A stretch of DNA of 64,000 nt from Dyadobacter sediminis (GCF_005860765.1 NZ_VCEI01000021.1:248001-312000), one strand, 5' to 3'; shown: positions 44,467-54,063, counted from the stretch's first letter. The notes: generated by a model not told the origin, from the sequence alone. Translations and numbers: made by a program.

Positions 44467-45612
44467 TTATTCAAAATAATTCAAGACCCCGAATCCTTCT
44501 TTCAGTAACAATTTGTCTTTCTGGAACAGACGCAGGTCGGACGTTGCCATATCTTCTATAAGCGTTTCCAGCGTGTATTTTGGTTTCCAGCCCAGCTTTT
44601 CCTTGGATTTTGTCGGATCGCCAATCAGCAGTTCCACTTCCGTTGGACGGTAATATTTCGGATCAATTTTCAAAACGGATTTCCCGACTTTCAGGTATTC
44701 CCCGGCTTTGATTCCAAGTTCCGCAAGGCGGGATTGATCCAGTTCGGCTATTACGCCTTCCTCGTTTTCCTTTTCTCCATTGAATTCCAGTTTGACACCC
44801 AGAAAGGCAAACGTTTTTCTTATAAACTCACGGACGCGTACCGTTATCCCGGTGGCAATGACAAAATCTTCCGGCTTTTCCTGCTGAAGAATCAGGTACA
44901 TCGCTTCGACATAATCCTTGGCATGGCCCCAGTCGCGCTGCGCATCAATGTTGCCCATGTACAGACAATCCTGTAATCCAAGCACGATTTTGGCTGCTGC
45001 CCGCGTGATTTTGCGCGTTACAAAAGTTTCTCCGCGCAGCGGGGATTCATGGTTAAACAGGATCCCGTTAACGGCAAACATGCCGTAGGCTTCCCGGTAA
45101 TTTACTGTAATCCAATAGGCATACAATTTTGCAACTGCATAAGGTGAGCGCGGATAAAAGGGCGTGGTTTCCGACTGCGGTACAGCTTGTACCAAACCAT
45201 ACAGCTCGGAAGTGGAAGCCTGATAAACTTTCGTCTTTTCAGTCAGACCCAAAAGTCTAACCGCCTCCAATATACGTAAGGTGCCTATTCCGTCCGCATT
45301 GGCCGTGTATTCCGGCATTTCGAAGCTCACCTGAACGTGGCTCATGGCGGCCAGATTGTAAATTTCATCCGGTTGTACCTGCTGTATAATACAGGTCAGG
45401 TTCATGGAATCGGTAAGGTCACCGTAATGCAGAATAAATCTCGGATCATTTACATGCGGGTCTTCATACAGGTGATCAATCCGCTCGGTGTTGAACAAAG
45501 AACTTCTGCGTTTGATACCATGAACGATGTAGCCTTTACTCAATAATAATTCACTCAGGTAGGCGCCATCCTGTCCGGTAACACCTGTGATCAAAGCTAC
45601 TTTACTGGTCAT
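44467..45612 (-). CDS. gmd: GDP-mannose 4,6-dehydratase
   Basis: 381 residues, full length for Gmd. The NAD(P)-binding [11 protein letters not shown] lies at 9-19; R35 and R36 of HGIKRRSS, the ASTSELYG catalytic block (T134, E136), and [15 protein letters not shown] with Y158 and K162 follow. [16 protein letters not shown] is a Gmd signature. It converts GDP-mannose to GDP-4-keto-6-deoxy-mannose. No fcl/wcaG-type GDP-fucose synthase or RMD-like reductase is in this window, so the final sugar (L-fucose or D-rhamnose) depends on a gene elsewhere. GC content rises again here relative to the core of the locus. Confidence 0.93.
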   Translation of the reverse strand: MTSKVALITGVTGQDGAYLSELLLSKGYIVHGIKRRSSLFNTERIDHLYEDPHVNDPRFILHYGDLTDSMNLTCIIQQVQPDEIYNLAAMSHVQVSFEMPEYTANADGIGTLRILEAVRLLGLTEKTKVYQASTSELYGLVQAVPQSETTPFYPRSPYAVAKLYAYWITVNYREAYGMFAVNGILFNHESPLRGETFVTRKITRAAAKIVLGLQDCLYMGNIDAQRDWGHAKDYVEAMYLILQQEKPEDFVIATGITVRVREFIRKTFAFLGVKLEFNGEKENEEGVIAELDQSRLAELGIKAGEYLKVGKSVLKIDPKYYRPTEVELLIGDPTKSKEKLGWKPKYTLETLIEDMATSDLRLFQKDKLLLKEGFGVLNYFE

Positions 45613-45661
45613 TTATATTGAATATTTAAAATTACTGGTCTGTTTCTCAAATCCGGACTGA

Positions 45662-48040
45662 CTAGCTCTTGCTTACCATTTTTTTAAGCCTCGAGCTTAA
45701 ATTTTCACTTTTTGCTTTTGTGTCTTCTGTATAATATCCATAGCCGTATCCGCCGTACCCGTATCCGTAGCCATATCCTGATCCGTAATTTACACCATTG
45801 TAAATGATTGTCAGATTAGAGAAGCGCTTCGATTTCCGCAGTTCCCTTATCTTGGTAATGTGGCTCAGCAAAGTATAATTGTACCGTACAAGATATATGG
45901 TCGCATCCACGTATTCGCCGATTATGGCTGCATCCGTAACAAGGCCGTAAGGCGGGGAGTCGATCAGGACATAATCATATTCCAGACGAAGCTCGGCAAG
46001 AAGTTGTGCAAGGCGCCCGTTTCCAAGAAGCTCGGAAGGGTTCGGAGGCAGAGGGCCGCTTGTGATCACATCGTAATTCGGGTGAATGGCTGTGGATTGT
46101 ATCAGATCATGCAGATCCACCTGGCCGATCATATAATTGGAAACGCCTTTTTTATTGCTGACCTGAAGTCGCTCATGCAATGTTGGTTTCCGCAAATCCA
46201 TTCCGATCAGAATTACCTTTTTTCCGTAATAGGCAAGACTGGCAGCCAGGTTGATACTGATAAAGCTTTTACCTTCACCGCCAACCGATGAGGTGAACAT
46301 GATCGTACGGCAGTTGCCATCGCCAAGGTATTTCAGGTTGGTACGCAATGCCCGGAACTGTTCCGCAACGGCATTGCGGCTGGTGACTTTGATAATGGCA
46401 TCCGTTACAGGCATTCCTGCACTTGTTTTCATCTGGCCGATTTCACCAATGACAGATAATCCGGTTTGCTGCTCGATTTCTTCACGGCTTTGAACCGTAT
46501 CGTTAAGCATGAAGATAAGATTGATCAGTAAAATCGGTATGATCAGGCCGGCCAGACCTGCGCCAAGCCAGATTGTAGTGTTTTTGGGAGCAATAGGTTT
46601 GAATGATGAAACCGGCGGATTGATGAGGCGGCTGTCTGTTACTGTAGACGCGTAGCCCAGTGCAGTTTCCTCCCGTTTCTGAAGTAAATAAAGATACAGG
46701 TTTTCCTTGATGGTTTGCTGTCTTTTGATGCCCACAAATTCTCTTTCTTTCTGCGGAATACTGCGTAAGCCCGCAGAAAAGCGAGTATTAATGCCTTCCA
46801 GGTTCCGGCGGGTAACATCCATTCCGCGGCGGAGGTTCTGCACATTTTCCTTGATCGCCTGCCTGGTTTGCGCCAGCTGTGTATTGAATGTTTCAAGCAG
46901 CGGGTTGTTGGATTGGGTAGTTCGTGCAAACCGCTCTCTTTGCAGATCCAGCTCATTGAATTTCGTCAACAGAGAAACAAGTACGGGATCGTTGATCATG
47001 TAGGTTGCAGGAGCCGGAGCAAATTCGCCTTTGCCAGCAGTTTCAATGTAATTTTCAACTGTTTCAAGAATATTGATCTGCGTATTTACCTCGTTCAGCT
47101 TGGCGTCATTCTCCTTGATGTTTTCAAGAAAAATCTGTGATTCCGCACTGATATCCGTCAGCCCTTTGGAGGTTTTGTAGGATTCGACATCTTTTTCCAC
47201 ATCCACAAGCTCGCCGGTAATCAATCCAAGACGTGTTTCTATGAATTTAAGCGTGTTGCTGGCTTCCGTATTCTTATCCGTCAGCGAAGCCTGCACATAG
47301 GCATCCAGTAAGGAATTGAGGACATCTTTGCCGCGCTGCTTCGAAACATCCTCATAAGTAAGTTCCAGAACCGTGCTTTTTTCATTTTGCTGTAAAACAG
47401 TCAGATGTGAAATCATGTCTTCCACCAGATGGGCCGGATCATGAAAATTCACCAGGATTTCATCATAATTTGATTTTTCGCCTTTTGTAATGACAAACTC
47501 GCCCCACTTGTTGCGAACACGCTGATTGAAAGTGAATGTCTGTACTTCGTCATTGAAAGTAAAATGGTTGCTGTCCTTCATGTGGATGACAAGCGGCTCA
47601 CTATATCCTTCTTCGGTAATGACATCCGGCTTGATGATAACCGGGCTTTGCTTGTACAGGTTAATGGTTTTCAGGCCATCTTCGGCAGTGTAGGAAACAT
47701 CCAGCTTCAGATCTTTGATGACCTGTTCCATCAACGGCAGCGATTTGATAATCTCCGTTTCATTCTCGACCAGCTTGTTGCCTCCGAACTGCGTGAGCTC
47801 TTCCAGAATTTCTGTCTGGCTTTGTCCCATCCCTTTCTGCTCATCTTTTATAAGAATGGTCGTTCTGCTGAGGTAAACCGGTTGTGTAACCTGAAGATAA
47901 TAAAAAGCAGCTGTGAGTGTTGCTATCAGGAAAAATGGAAACAAGTACCAGTAAGGCAAATACTTGCGTATGTATTGAATAAGGCTAAACTCTTCTTCTT
48001 TTTCCTCGGAATACCGCTGGTTGGATTTGTTTTCGTTCAT
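45662..48040 (-). CDS. Wzc-like polysaccharide co-polymerase / tyrosine autokinase
   Basis: 792 residues, the fused BY-kinase form. TM1 is at about 33-50; the Wzz domain (about 20-110), a long periplasmic coiled-coil segment (about 260-430) and TM2 (490-511) follow. The cytoplasmic kinase has Walker A TSSVGGEGKS (583-592), Walker A' LIGMDLRKP (D615) and Walker B VLIDSPP (D694). The Tyr/Gly-rich tail (752-770) carries nine tyrosines for autophosphorylation. It controls chain length and export of the EPS. It is the first gene of the minus-strand EPS run. Confidence 0.92.
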   Translation of the reverse strand: MNENKSNQRYSEEKEEEFSLIQYIRKYLPYWYLFPFFLIATLTAAFYYLQVTQPVYLSRTTILIKDEQKGMGQSQTEILEELTQFGGNKLVENETEIIKSLPLMEQVIKDLKLDVSYTAEDGLKTINLYKQSPVIIKPDVITEEGYSEPLVIHMKDSNHFTFNDEVQTFTFNQRVRNKWGEFVITKGEKSNYDEILVNFHDPAHLVEDMISHLTVLQQNEKSTVLELTYEDVSKQRGKDVLNSLLDAYVQASLTDKNTEASNTLKFIETRLGLITGELVDVEKDVESYKTSKGLTDISAESQIFLENIKENDAKLNEVNTQINILETVENYIETAGKGEFAPAPATYMINDPVLVSLLTKFNELDLQRERFARTTQSNNPLLETFNTQLAQTRQAIKENVQNLRRGMDVTRRNLEGINTRFSAGLRSIPQKEREFVGIKRQQTIKENLYLYLLQKREETALGYASTVTDSRLINPPVSSFKPIAPKNTTIWLGAGLAGLIIPILLINLIFMLNDTVQSREEIEQQTGLSVIGEIGQMKTSAGMPVTDAIIKVTSRNAVAEQFRALRTNLKYLGDGNCRTIMFTSSVGGEGKSFISINLAASLAYYGKKVILIGMDLRKPTLHERLQVSNKKGVSNYMIGQVDLHDLIQSTAIHPNYDVITSGPLPPNPSELLGNGRLAQLLAELRLEYDYVLIDSPPYGLVTDAAIIGEYVDATIYLVRYNYTLLSHITKIRELRKSKRFSNLTIIYNGVNYGSGYGYGYGYGGYGYGYYTEDTKAKSENLSSRLKKMVSKS

Positions 48041-48234
48041 ATAAGTATGACAAAATATAGCTTGTTCAGTTTGAGTGTGTTAGCAAGGCAAGTGTTATAA
48101 ACAAGTAAGTGTCTTCTGTGAAAATTGCAACGCCCTCGGCCGGTTTTGGAACATCGTTTACGAATGCAAAACAGGCTGTTGTAGTAAGATCAAGTAGCTG
48201 CTTCGAATAGTTGTTTATCTGAATCAGGCAGGCT

Positions 48235-48414
48235 TTAAAATGTTCCGGGCACTAAAATACCGTATCTTGAAAGTTTTGTAGAAGATACGCTCTTGCCAAA
48301 GCTAGACTGCCCTATGCTGTCAAGCAGGATGTAGCTGGGCAGTTTTTTATATATAGCAGGATCTCTAAATGCAACAACCGCAGTGCAGTAGATACTTTTT
48401 TCATGGAACGTCAT
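48235..48414 (-). CDS. Putative 59-residue leader ORF with P-loop-like motif
   Basis: An ATG-initiated ORF of 59 codons, 55 nt downstream of the best promoter candidate of the region and 195 bp before wzc. It contains GQSSFGKS (residues 35-42), which fits the Walker A pattern GxxxxGK[ST], preceded by a hydrophobic strand (YILLDSI) as in real P-loops. It is far too short to be a full NTPase, so it could be a leader peptide, a small regulator or a gene remnant. No Shine-Dalgarno is visible. I recognise no family; coding status is uncertain. Confidence 0.3.
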   Translation of the reverse strand: MTFHEKSIYCTAVVAFRDPAIYKKLPSYILLDSIGQSSFGKSVSSTKLSRYGILVPGTF

Positions 48415-48468
48415 GGTAAAGGGACGATATAAAAGTTAATATTATAAGGTAGTTACAGTCATTCAATA

Positions 48469-48498
48469 CAAATTTAGAGAAATACTTCTATAAATCAA
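48469..48498 (-). promoter_or_regulatory. Promoter candidate for the EPS locus
   Basis: On the minus strand TAAATTTG (plus strand 48469-48476) fits TAnnTTTG. TTG (plus strand 48496-48498) lies 19 bp upstream, the normal -33 spacing. It fires toward the leader ORF and wzc, giving an mRNA leader of about 420 nt before wzc. Confidence 0.5.
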
Positions 48499-48839
48499 GT
48501 AAAATAAAATTAAATTTCTAATGCAAAATAATCAACATGTTAATAGAAATATTAACTATACTTTCTTGATTTAACGCTACTTATATCGTCTATGATTAAG
48601 AATTAATTTGCATATACCAAGAAATTCTATACAAAATACCAAAACCTATATATAAGGAATTTACTAATTTGGAATGTTCGTAAACCTGCATTACTATTTT
48701 CAGCAGGCAGATAAATCCGGTTTTGATGACGACTGATTTTTGTCAGGAAGGTTCGTGATCAAATATGTAATGTGTTTGTTATTAAAGTAGAAATATCGAA
48801 TTCTGTTCAACTATAAAAATTAAAGTAAAGTATTTTGTT

Positions 48840-50759
48840 TTACCGGATCTGCAGACCAAAATTGGTTCCGGTAATGGAAGGATACTGATTGTTCCAGTCA
48901 ACCCTGATTTTTGATGTGTCATTTTGTATGGTCAGTACACGATTGTTCATGTGTACTTTCGGACTGTCAATCATTGGCCAGTCTTTGTAGGATATTTCTT
49001 CTTTGCCATTTATCCACACAGAAGGAACAGAATTGGCCAGCCCGTCTGCGTCCATTGGCAATCCTGTTTTGTACTGCATTCTGATCTTGTCTCTTTTGGG
49101 ATTAAGGTATGTCAAAGTCATGGATTTCCAGTCTACCGAAATGCTGCTTTTCTGCAATCTGGACTGAAACTGACTGAAACCGCCGTATTCCTCTTTGGTG
49201 CCCACTTCAAAGATAAACCCTGTTTTTGCATAGTCGCTTTTGACTACTATGAATCCTTCCGAACCATTGTTTTTATTTTGAATGTAATAGTCTTTAAGCG
49301 GTTTGATCCCGATGTAGGTTGTTCCTTCCCGCAGGAACAGCCAGCCATTTTTCTCAACGGTTTCATCCATTGAAGCCGGGTAACGAAGCATTCCTCTTTT
49401 GATCAACTCACCGGCATGTTCGTTGCGCCATGCCCATTTGGCCGGACTTGGTTTATCCGGCCACGGATCCTGCTGAGGAATATCAAACAGAATGACAACC
49501 GTACTTTCATGATGTGCGGTCTGCATAAATGGTGAAATGCAGCCACGGTACCAGGTATCCGGCGTACGGTTTTTGTTATCGTCACTGTACCAGTACGGAT
49601 GAAAGCAATTGATGTAATTAAAGCGATCGTCACTTTCCCAGATAATATTGAATGCATTTGTGTCGTGGTCAGCATAGTCGCCGCCCGGAACCCAGCGGAA
49701 ATTGCCGGTACCTATTGCATATTGTTTGCTCCGGTAAGCATTCCGCATCATCATATGCGGAATGCCGCTGCCAAATTTGCCGAATGCAGAAGCAGAAGAC
49801 CGGAATGAAACCGGAGTTGTTCTTTGGTTAGTCAGCTCATTGAATAATGGTTCGGGGGCTATTTCTGAAAGTGCCGAATAAATGGTGTAACTAGTCTCGG
49901 GATAGTTTTTGAAATCTCTTATACGGACTGATTCGGTATGATCACCCCAGCCCCAGTACAGCCAGTGCTGATATAACGTTCCGGTTACATTCTGGTCGCC
50001 AGGCTGATAATCTTCCTGCCGGGTCATGCGTGCATATGGAGCAATGATGCGCCCTTCAAAGTTGTTAAGGGATTGTATCGACCATTTATAGAGCAGGAAA
50101 GCCTCAGCCATTTCTTTTACCTCCCGATCTTCTGCAAACTCGTATAATATGGCAACCGGAAAATTAACAACAACTTCATAAGTCGTTGAAAGATACTCTG
50201 CATAGCCTTTTTCATAGACATTCCGGAAGGTTTTGCGGAGTCTTTCTTTCATTTCAGCCATCAGTTCAGTACTGCTCATGCCATTGGCCCATTTTGCATC
50301 CGGAAAGTACTGCCCGAAAAGATAGCCGCTTGCCCACATCATGGTGGCCTGATTTTCCGTTCCGTGACTTAAAAATCCTTCACCGTTCTTGTTATTGTTT
50401 TTGGCCAGTCTTTCAAGATCTGCTTTGATTACTGCAATCTGTCCGGGAGTGAAGCTGCTCCGGTATTTGCCAAGTGCAAGGGCTACGCCCGGAAAGTCAA
50501 ACATGGTTTGGCCCTTGCGATGCAGGATACTGGTGATGTAAGCCGTTGCAGTTGTATCATCGGGATTGTTCCAGAGCCGTGCACACGCTTTGGGCAGGCC
50601 GTATTTTCCCGATCCTTTTAATTCTGCATCCTTCATTCCTTTCAGAAGCCATTGCCTGCGGCCGTCAAATGTGTCCAAATCCTGCGCGTTCAGCAGAATC
50701 GGGAAAATGACGAAATATATTACAAGCAGAATCAAGTCTTTAAAGAGTATTTGCATCAT
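48840..50759 (-). CDS. Secreted polysaccharide-lyase-like protein (alpha-toroid plus beta-sandwich)
   Basis: 639 residues from the ATG at 50759, which gives a clean signal peptide (cleaved near LLNAQ); a frame to 50810 would add 17 residues. The N-terminal half is helical (about 25-330, with SHGTENQATMMWASGYLFGQ and NFEGRIIAPYARM). The C-terminal half is beta-rich (about 340-639, GNFRWVPGGDYADHDTNAFN, FHPYWYSDD). This two-part layout is that of alginate/hyaluronate/heparin lyases (e.g. PL8-, PL15- or PL21-like). Conserved-looking His, Tyr, Asn and Arg are present, but I cannot assign a family. It lies just upstream of the EPS locus on the same strand. Confidence 0.6.
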   Translation of the reverse strand: MMQILFKDLILLVIYFVIFPILLNAQDLDTFDGRRQWLLKGMKDAELKGSGKYGLPKACARLWNNPDDTTATAYITSILHRKGQTMFDFPGVALALGKYRSSFTPGQIAVIKADLERLAKNNNKNGEGFLSHGTENQATMMWASGYLFGQYFPDAKWANGMSSTELMAEMKERLRKTFRNVYEKGYAEYLSTTYEVVVNFPVAILYEFAEDREVKEMAEAFLLYKWSIQSLNNFEGRIIAPYARMTRQEDYQPGDQNVTGTLYQHWLYWGWGDHTESVRIRDFKNYPETSYTIYSALSEIAPEPLFNELTNQRTTPVSFRSSASAFGKFGSGIPHMMMRNAYRSKQYAIGTGNFRWVPGGDYADHDTNAFNIIWESDDRFNYINCFHPYWYSDDNKNRTPDTWYRGCISPFMQTAHHESTVVILFDIPQQDPWPDKPSPAKWAWRNEHAGELIKRGMLRYPASMDETVEKNGWLFLREGTTYIGIKPLKDYYIQNKNNGSEGFIVVKSDYAKTGFIFEVGTKEEYGGFSQFQSRLQKSSISVDWKSMTLTYLNPKRDKIRMQYKTGLPMDADGLANSVPSVWINGKEEISYKDWPMIDSPKVHMNNRVLTIQNDTSKIRVDWNNQYPSITGTNFGLQIR

Positions 50760-50920
50760 CCGTTTAAAAAGCCTTTGTAATAATACAGCGATAACATCTA
50801 TAAAAGTCAATATACAATCTAAATGAACAAATTCTATATCAATGCAAAATTCGTTTCAATAATATTCCTGAATGCTGTTTCGGCATACTTCATTTACAGG
50901 CAAACAGGAATTGGTATATA

Positions 50921-50955
50921 AAACAAAAAAACTGCCTCCGAACAGAAGGCAGTTT
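50921..50955 (-). terminator. Terminator of the two-repeat lipoprotein gene
   Basis: A 9-bp perfect stem (AAACTGCCT 50929-50937 and AGGCAGTTT 50947-50955), loop 9 nt, is followed on the minus strand by a T-rich run (plus strand AAACAAAAAA). Confidence 0.8.
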
Positions 50956-51005
50956 GTGCTGGCATAAAGCGTCAACGCTGTATTTTGAAAGAAGCTGAAA
51001 AGTAT

Positions 51006-51836
51006 TTACTTTTTAAAATGGGAAATTTCGCCATATACTACGGTTCCATCTTCCAGTTTTACATACCCTCTGATATAGATTTCCGTAAATAAAAACGGGA
51101 TAATCAGTTTATAGTAACCATAAGCGATGTTATCCTTGTAAGCTCTTGCCGGATAAGTTCCGTTGAACAGATTATTGGCGTATACCGGATTGTTAATGAT
51201 TGCGCCGTTTGGAGTATTTCTGAAACTTTCCACAAATCCGATTTCAACCGCTTTTACGCTTCCTTCCTGATCAACCGACCCTTGAAAAAAATAGTTTTTA
51301 TTCTGGTCGGTAGAATAACCTGCAGGGCCTATTTTCCAGGCTTTCTGATACTTTACATCGCCATACTGGATGCTGCCGTTTTTTAGCTTGATGTACGATC
51401 TGTAATAAACTTCGTTGTATTTAAAGGGAATTTTAAGCTTGAACTTTCCCGGACCGATATTGCTGTTGTTTGACAATACTTTATAAATACTGTTGAAAGG
51501 CGTACTTGCATATACCGGTACAACCGTAATTGCTCCGTTAGGAAGTACATTGTGGCTTGTTACAAAGCCCGCTTCCACAATCGGAGTGCCGCTATACTGT
51601 GCAATTTCTCCGGTAAACTCCGGTTCGTAGTTGTTATTTGCTTCAATGCCATTTGTAATGATGTTCCATTTCATGTTTCCTGCATTGCTTGGCAATAAAT
51701 TGAGCCGCGCATCTGTAGTGCTGTTTTCCTCTTTGGGAACAAGCAACTCTTCCTGCGAGCAGCTGCTGACCATCAGCAACATCGAAACACTTAGTGCTTT
51801 GAGTGGTAACCGTAAAGTTTTTAATTCAATTTTCAT
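51006..51836 (-). CDS. Lipoprotein made of two tandem homologous domains
   Basis: 276 residues from the ATG at 51836; an upstream in-frame ATG at 51896 adds 20 residues before the signal and is unlikely. The lipobox cysteine lies in MVSSCSQEE. Two repeats of about 95-100 residues follow. In repeat 1: VEAGFVTSHNVLPNGAI, PVYASTPFNSIY, YYRSYIKLKNGSIQYGDV. In repeat 2: VEIGFVESFRNTPNGAI, PVYANNLFNGTY, YIRGYVKLEDGTVVYGEI. The pattern (EIGFV..S, then a YxRxYxKL.DG strand) resembles Bacteroidota FN3-like repeats of surface lipoproteins. The function is unknown; a surface-exposed binding role is a guess. Confidence 0.75.
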   Translation of the reverse strand: MKIELKTLRLPLKALSVSMLLMVSSCSQEELLVPKEENSTTDARLNLLPSNAGNMKWNIITNGIEANNNYEPEFTGEIAQYSGTPIVEAGFVTSHNVLPNGAITVVPVYASTPFNSIYKVLSNNSNIGPGKFKLKIPFKYNEVYYRSYIKLKNGSIQYGDVKYQKAWKIGPAGYSTDQNKNYFFQGSVDQEGSVKAVEIGFVESFRNTPNGAIINNPVYANNLFNGTYPARAYKDNIAYGYYKLIIPFLFTEIYIRGYVKLEDGTVVYGEISHFKK

Positions 51837-52161
51837 GGTTGTGTGATTAAAAGGATGATGTTTAGATAAATACACCGTTGTATTTACCGATGGCAAATAT
51901 CAGTCAATTCTTAAAAGTCCATGAACAGAGTTACCAATCGGCTGTGATGCTGTATCAGACGGTTTATCGTTGTCTGAAACTGGTCTTTTATGGTAGGTTA
52001 CATGATGCCTGCAAGATGGATATGATTGTAAAAATGGGAATGTAAGCAGTGAAATGTAGTGGAAAGTAGGTTGTGGAAGCTGCACGGGGATAATGCACAA
52101 ATGTAAAAAGCCGTTCATGGCTGGGCATGAACGGCTTTTCGGGAAATGGATTTGGTTGAAA
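51837..52161 (-). other. Intergenic region upstream of the two-repeat lipoprotein gene
   Basis: No gene supported. It holds the terminator of the upstream acyltransferase gene at its right end. GCAAATATC near 51893-51901 comes close to, but misses, a minus-strand TAnnTTTG. Confidence 0.5.
52106..52139 (-). terminator. Terminator of the SGNH acyltransferase gene
   Basis: A perfect 14-bp stem (AAAAGCCGTTCATG 52106-52119 and its complement 52126-52139) with a 6-nt loop lies 22 bp after the stop codon. A and T runs on both ends make it bidirectional. Confidence 0.9.
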
Positions 52162-54063
52162 TCAGGCTTTCCGTTTCTTGCTTTTCTTCTTGATGCCGAA
52201 AAATTCCTTGGCAATCGGGTCCGAGAGTATTTTATCAACAATCAGATCAGCGCCGTATTTGGTAAGATGGTGACTGTCGGCCATGTAAGGTTCATCTTTG
52301 GAAGACAATTTCGGGATGGATTTTACATTGATGACCCGGATATAGGAAGATTTCAAATCCCTGCTCAGGAAATTGTCCAGCTCATATGCATAGCTGTTCA
52401 GGTACCTGCGCATGGTCATTGAATTATTTTCGTAATCTCTGGCAGCAATTGTAGCATAAGGAACATTGTAACGTTCCGTCTGGCCAATGATAATGGTATT
52501 GATATTGTATTTTTTAAGATGCTGTGTTGCTTCCTTTATACCGAACAGAATGCTTTCTTCATCTACGTTGTTTTTACCGGCCCAGCTTCCGCTTAGAACC
52601 ACTCCGTCGATTTTACCGGCGTTTTTAGGGATGAAATCGAAGTAGATGTAATGCATCAGCTTTCTTACCATGGCATCGTCGCCTTCATAATTCCGGATTG
52701 TAGGCAAAGTTCCGGAAGCAGTTGCCTGCAGAAAATGGACATTGGTATTTGCAAAATGTTCTCTGAAAGACTGTGACAATTGTCCTAAATGACTGTCGCC
52801 GATCAGCAGAATATTCTTTTTGCCTTCTACAATACACAGGCATTTTTCTTTGTCATAATCTTCCATTTTGCTGACATGGCATATGTCTTTATTGAACTGC
52901 AGTTCCAGCTCTTTCTTGTGCGTTCTTGCGTAACCTTCAATCTGCAGCGTTTTGTCTTTATACAAGATATCGTTTGAATTGAAATAGCTCAAAGACGCAG
53001 TTCCCGCAAAAATGAATACCATGGTGGCAAGGATCATTCTGTTGGTGGCAAACTTGATGGATTCGACGTATGTGAATGAAAGGTATCCCAAAACAATCGA
53101 GATTGCACTGAGTAAAAGGACGGACTGCAGGTTCGTGCCGATACCGTAATACTGCGCCACCACGTATACCGGCCAGTGCCACAGGTACAACGAGTACGAT
53201 ATTTTGCCGATAAACTGGACTACGGTATTTCTGATCGCGCCGAATTCATTGTAATTGGCAATAATGATCAGGAATGTGGCTACTACGGGAAAAATGGTGT
53301 AAACGCTCGGCCAGGGCATCATGGTATCCAGCAGCAGAAAACACGCCAGAATAGAAAGATAACCGGTAATGGCCAGAATCTTTTTCCATTTTACATCTTT
53401 GATCAGGTTTTCGGAAAAGAATGCAATCCCTCCAAACATCATTTCCCACGACCGGCTTGGAAGCAGATAAAATGAAGCCGTCGGGCTGATGTTGGTGAAC
53501 AGGATGGATGCGGCGAGTATGAAAAGGGTGGAAGCAACAAAAAACGCAATGAGAAAACGCCTGTTTTTGACCAGTCTGCTCAGCAGCAGCAAAATGGCCG
53601 GGTACAGAAGATAAAACTGCCATTCAACGGATAACGACCATGTATGCAAAAGGATGTTGGTATCCGATGCAGGCGCAAAATAGTCTGAACTTTTCCAGTA
53701 CAATACGTTGGATAGAAAAAGAATACTTGCGGCGGCGTTTTTCTGGTTCAGCTTGAAATCTTCGGGAAAGTAAAAAAAGAAGCCGATTACCGTCAGGGTC
53801 AGGATCAGAAAAATCAGCGCCGGGACAATTCTTTTCAGCCTCTTCTCAAAATAGTCTGTAAAGGAAAACTGGTTTTTATCAATGGAGTTAATAATGATTT
53901 TACTCATCAGATAACCCGAAATCACAAAGAAAACATCGACACCGGCAAAGCCGCCGGAAAGAAAAACAATCTTGTAGTGGAAAAGGATTACACCCAGGAT
54001 AGCAATTGCCCTGAGCGCATTAATATCGTATCTGAAATTTAATTTAACATTCTTACTTTCCAT
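52162..54063 (-). CDS. OafA/YrhL-type acyltransferase with C-terminal SGNH domain
   Basis: 633 residues. The N-terminal membrane part (about 10-370, ten helices) has the hallmark RYDINALRAIAILGVILFHY, with the presumed catalytic His (LFHYK), and FAGVDVFFVISGYLMSKII. The HTWSLSVEWQFYLLYP block follows. After a linker, the SGNH part shows the Ser nucleophile in LLIGDSHLGQLSQ and the D-x-x-H-like MADSHHLTKYG near the end. Such fused proteins O-acetylate peptidoglycan, O-antigen or EPS across the membrane. It is monocistronic. It is not part of the minus-strand EPS run but may modify its product. Confidence 0.9.
   Translation of the reverse strand: MESKNVKLNFRYDINALRAIAILGVILFHYKIVFLSGGFAGVDVFFVISGYLMSKIIINSIDKNQFSFTDYFEKRLKRIVPALIFLILTLTVIGFFFYFPEDFKLNQKNAAASILFLSNVLYWKSSDYFAPASDTNILLHTWSLSVEWQFYLLYPAILLLLSRLVKNRRFLIAFFVASTLFILAASILFTNISPTASFYLLPSRSWEMMFGGIAFFSENLIKDVKWKKILAITGYLSILACFLLLDTMMPWPSVYTIFPVVATFLIIIANYNEFGAIRNTVVQFIGKISYSLYLWHWPVYVVAQYYGIGTNLQSVLLLSAISIVLGYLSFTYVESIKFATNRMILATMVFIFAGTASLSYFNSNDILYKDKTLQIEGYARTHKKELELQFNKDICHVSKMEDYDKEKCLCIVEGKKNILLIGDSHLGQLSQSFREHFANTNVHFLQATASGTLPTIRNYEGDDAMVRKLMHYIYFDFIPKNAGKIDGVVLSGSWAGKNNVDEESILFGIKEATQHLKKYNINTIIIGQTERYNVPYATIAARDYENNSMTMRRYLNSYAYELDNFLSRDLKSSYIRVINVKSIPKLSSKDEPYMADSHHLTKYGADLIVDKILSDPIAKEFFGIKKKSKKRKA

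Larger units (their letters stand above)
48041..48839 (-). other. Long leader / intergenic region upstream of wzc
   Basis: About 800 bp without a large gene. The wzc-proximal half has near-average base composition, a 59-codon ORF and an inverted repeat (ACTGCCC/GGGCAGT, 48306-48312 and 48337-48343). The distal half (about 48430-48840) is extremely AT-rich and holds the promoter candidate. I find no JUMPstart-like element. Confidence 0.6.

Noticed and set aside
48235..48414. The idea that the leader ORF is a MutS or RecA P-loop fragment
   Set aside because: The GxxxxGKS spacing fits, but the distance to the following GILVP stretch does not match MutS, and no other family residues are present.
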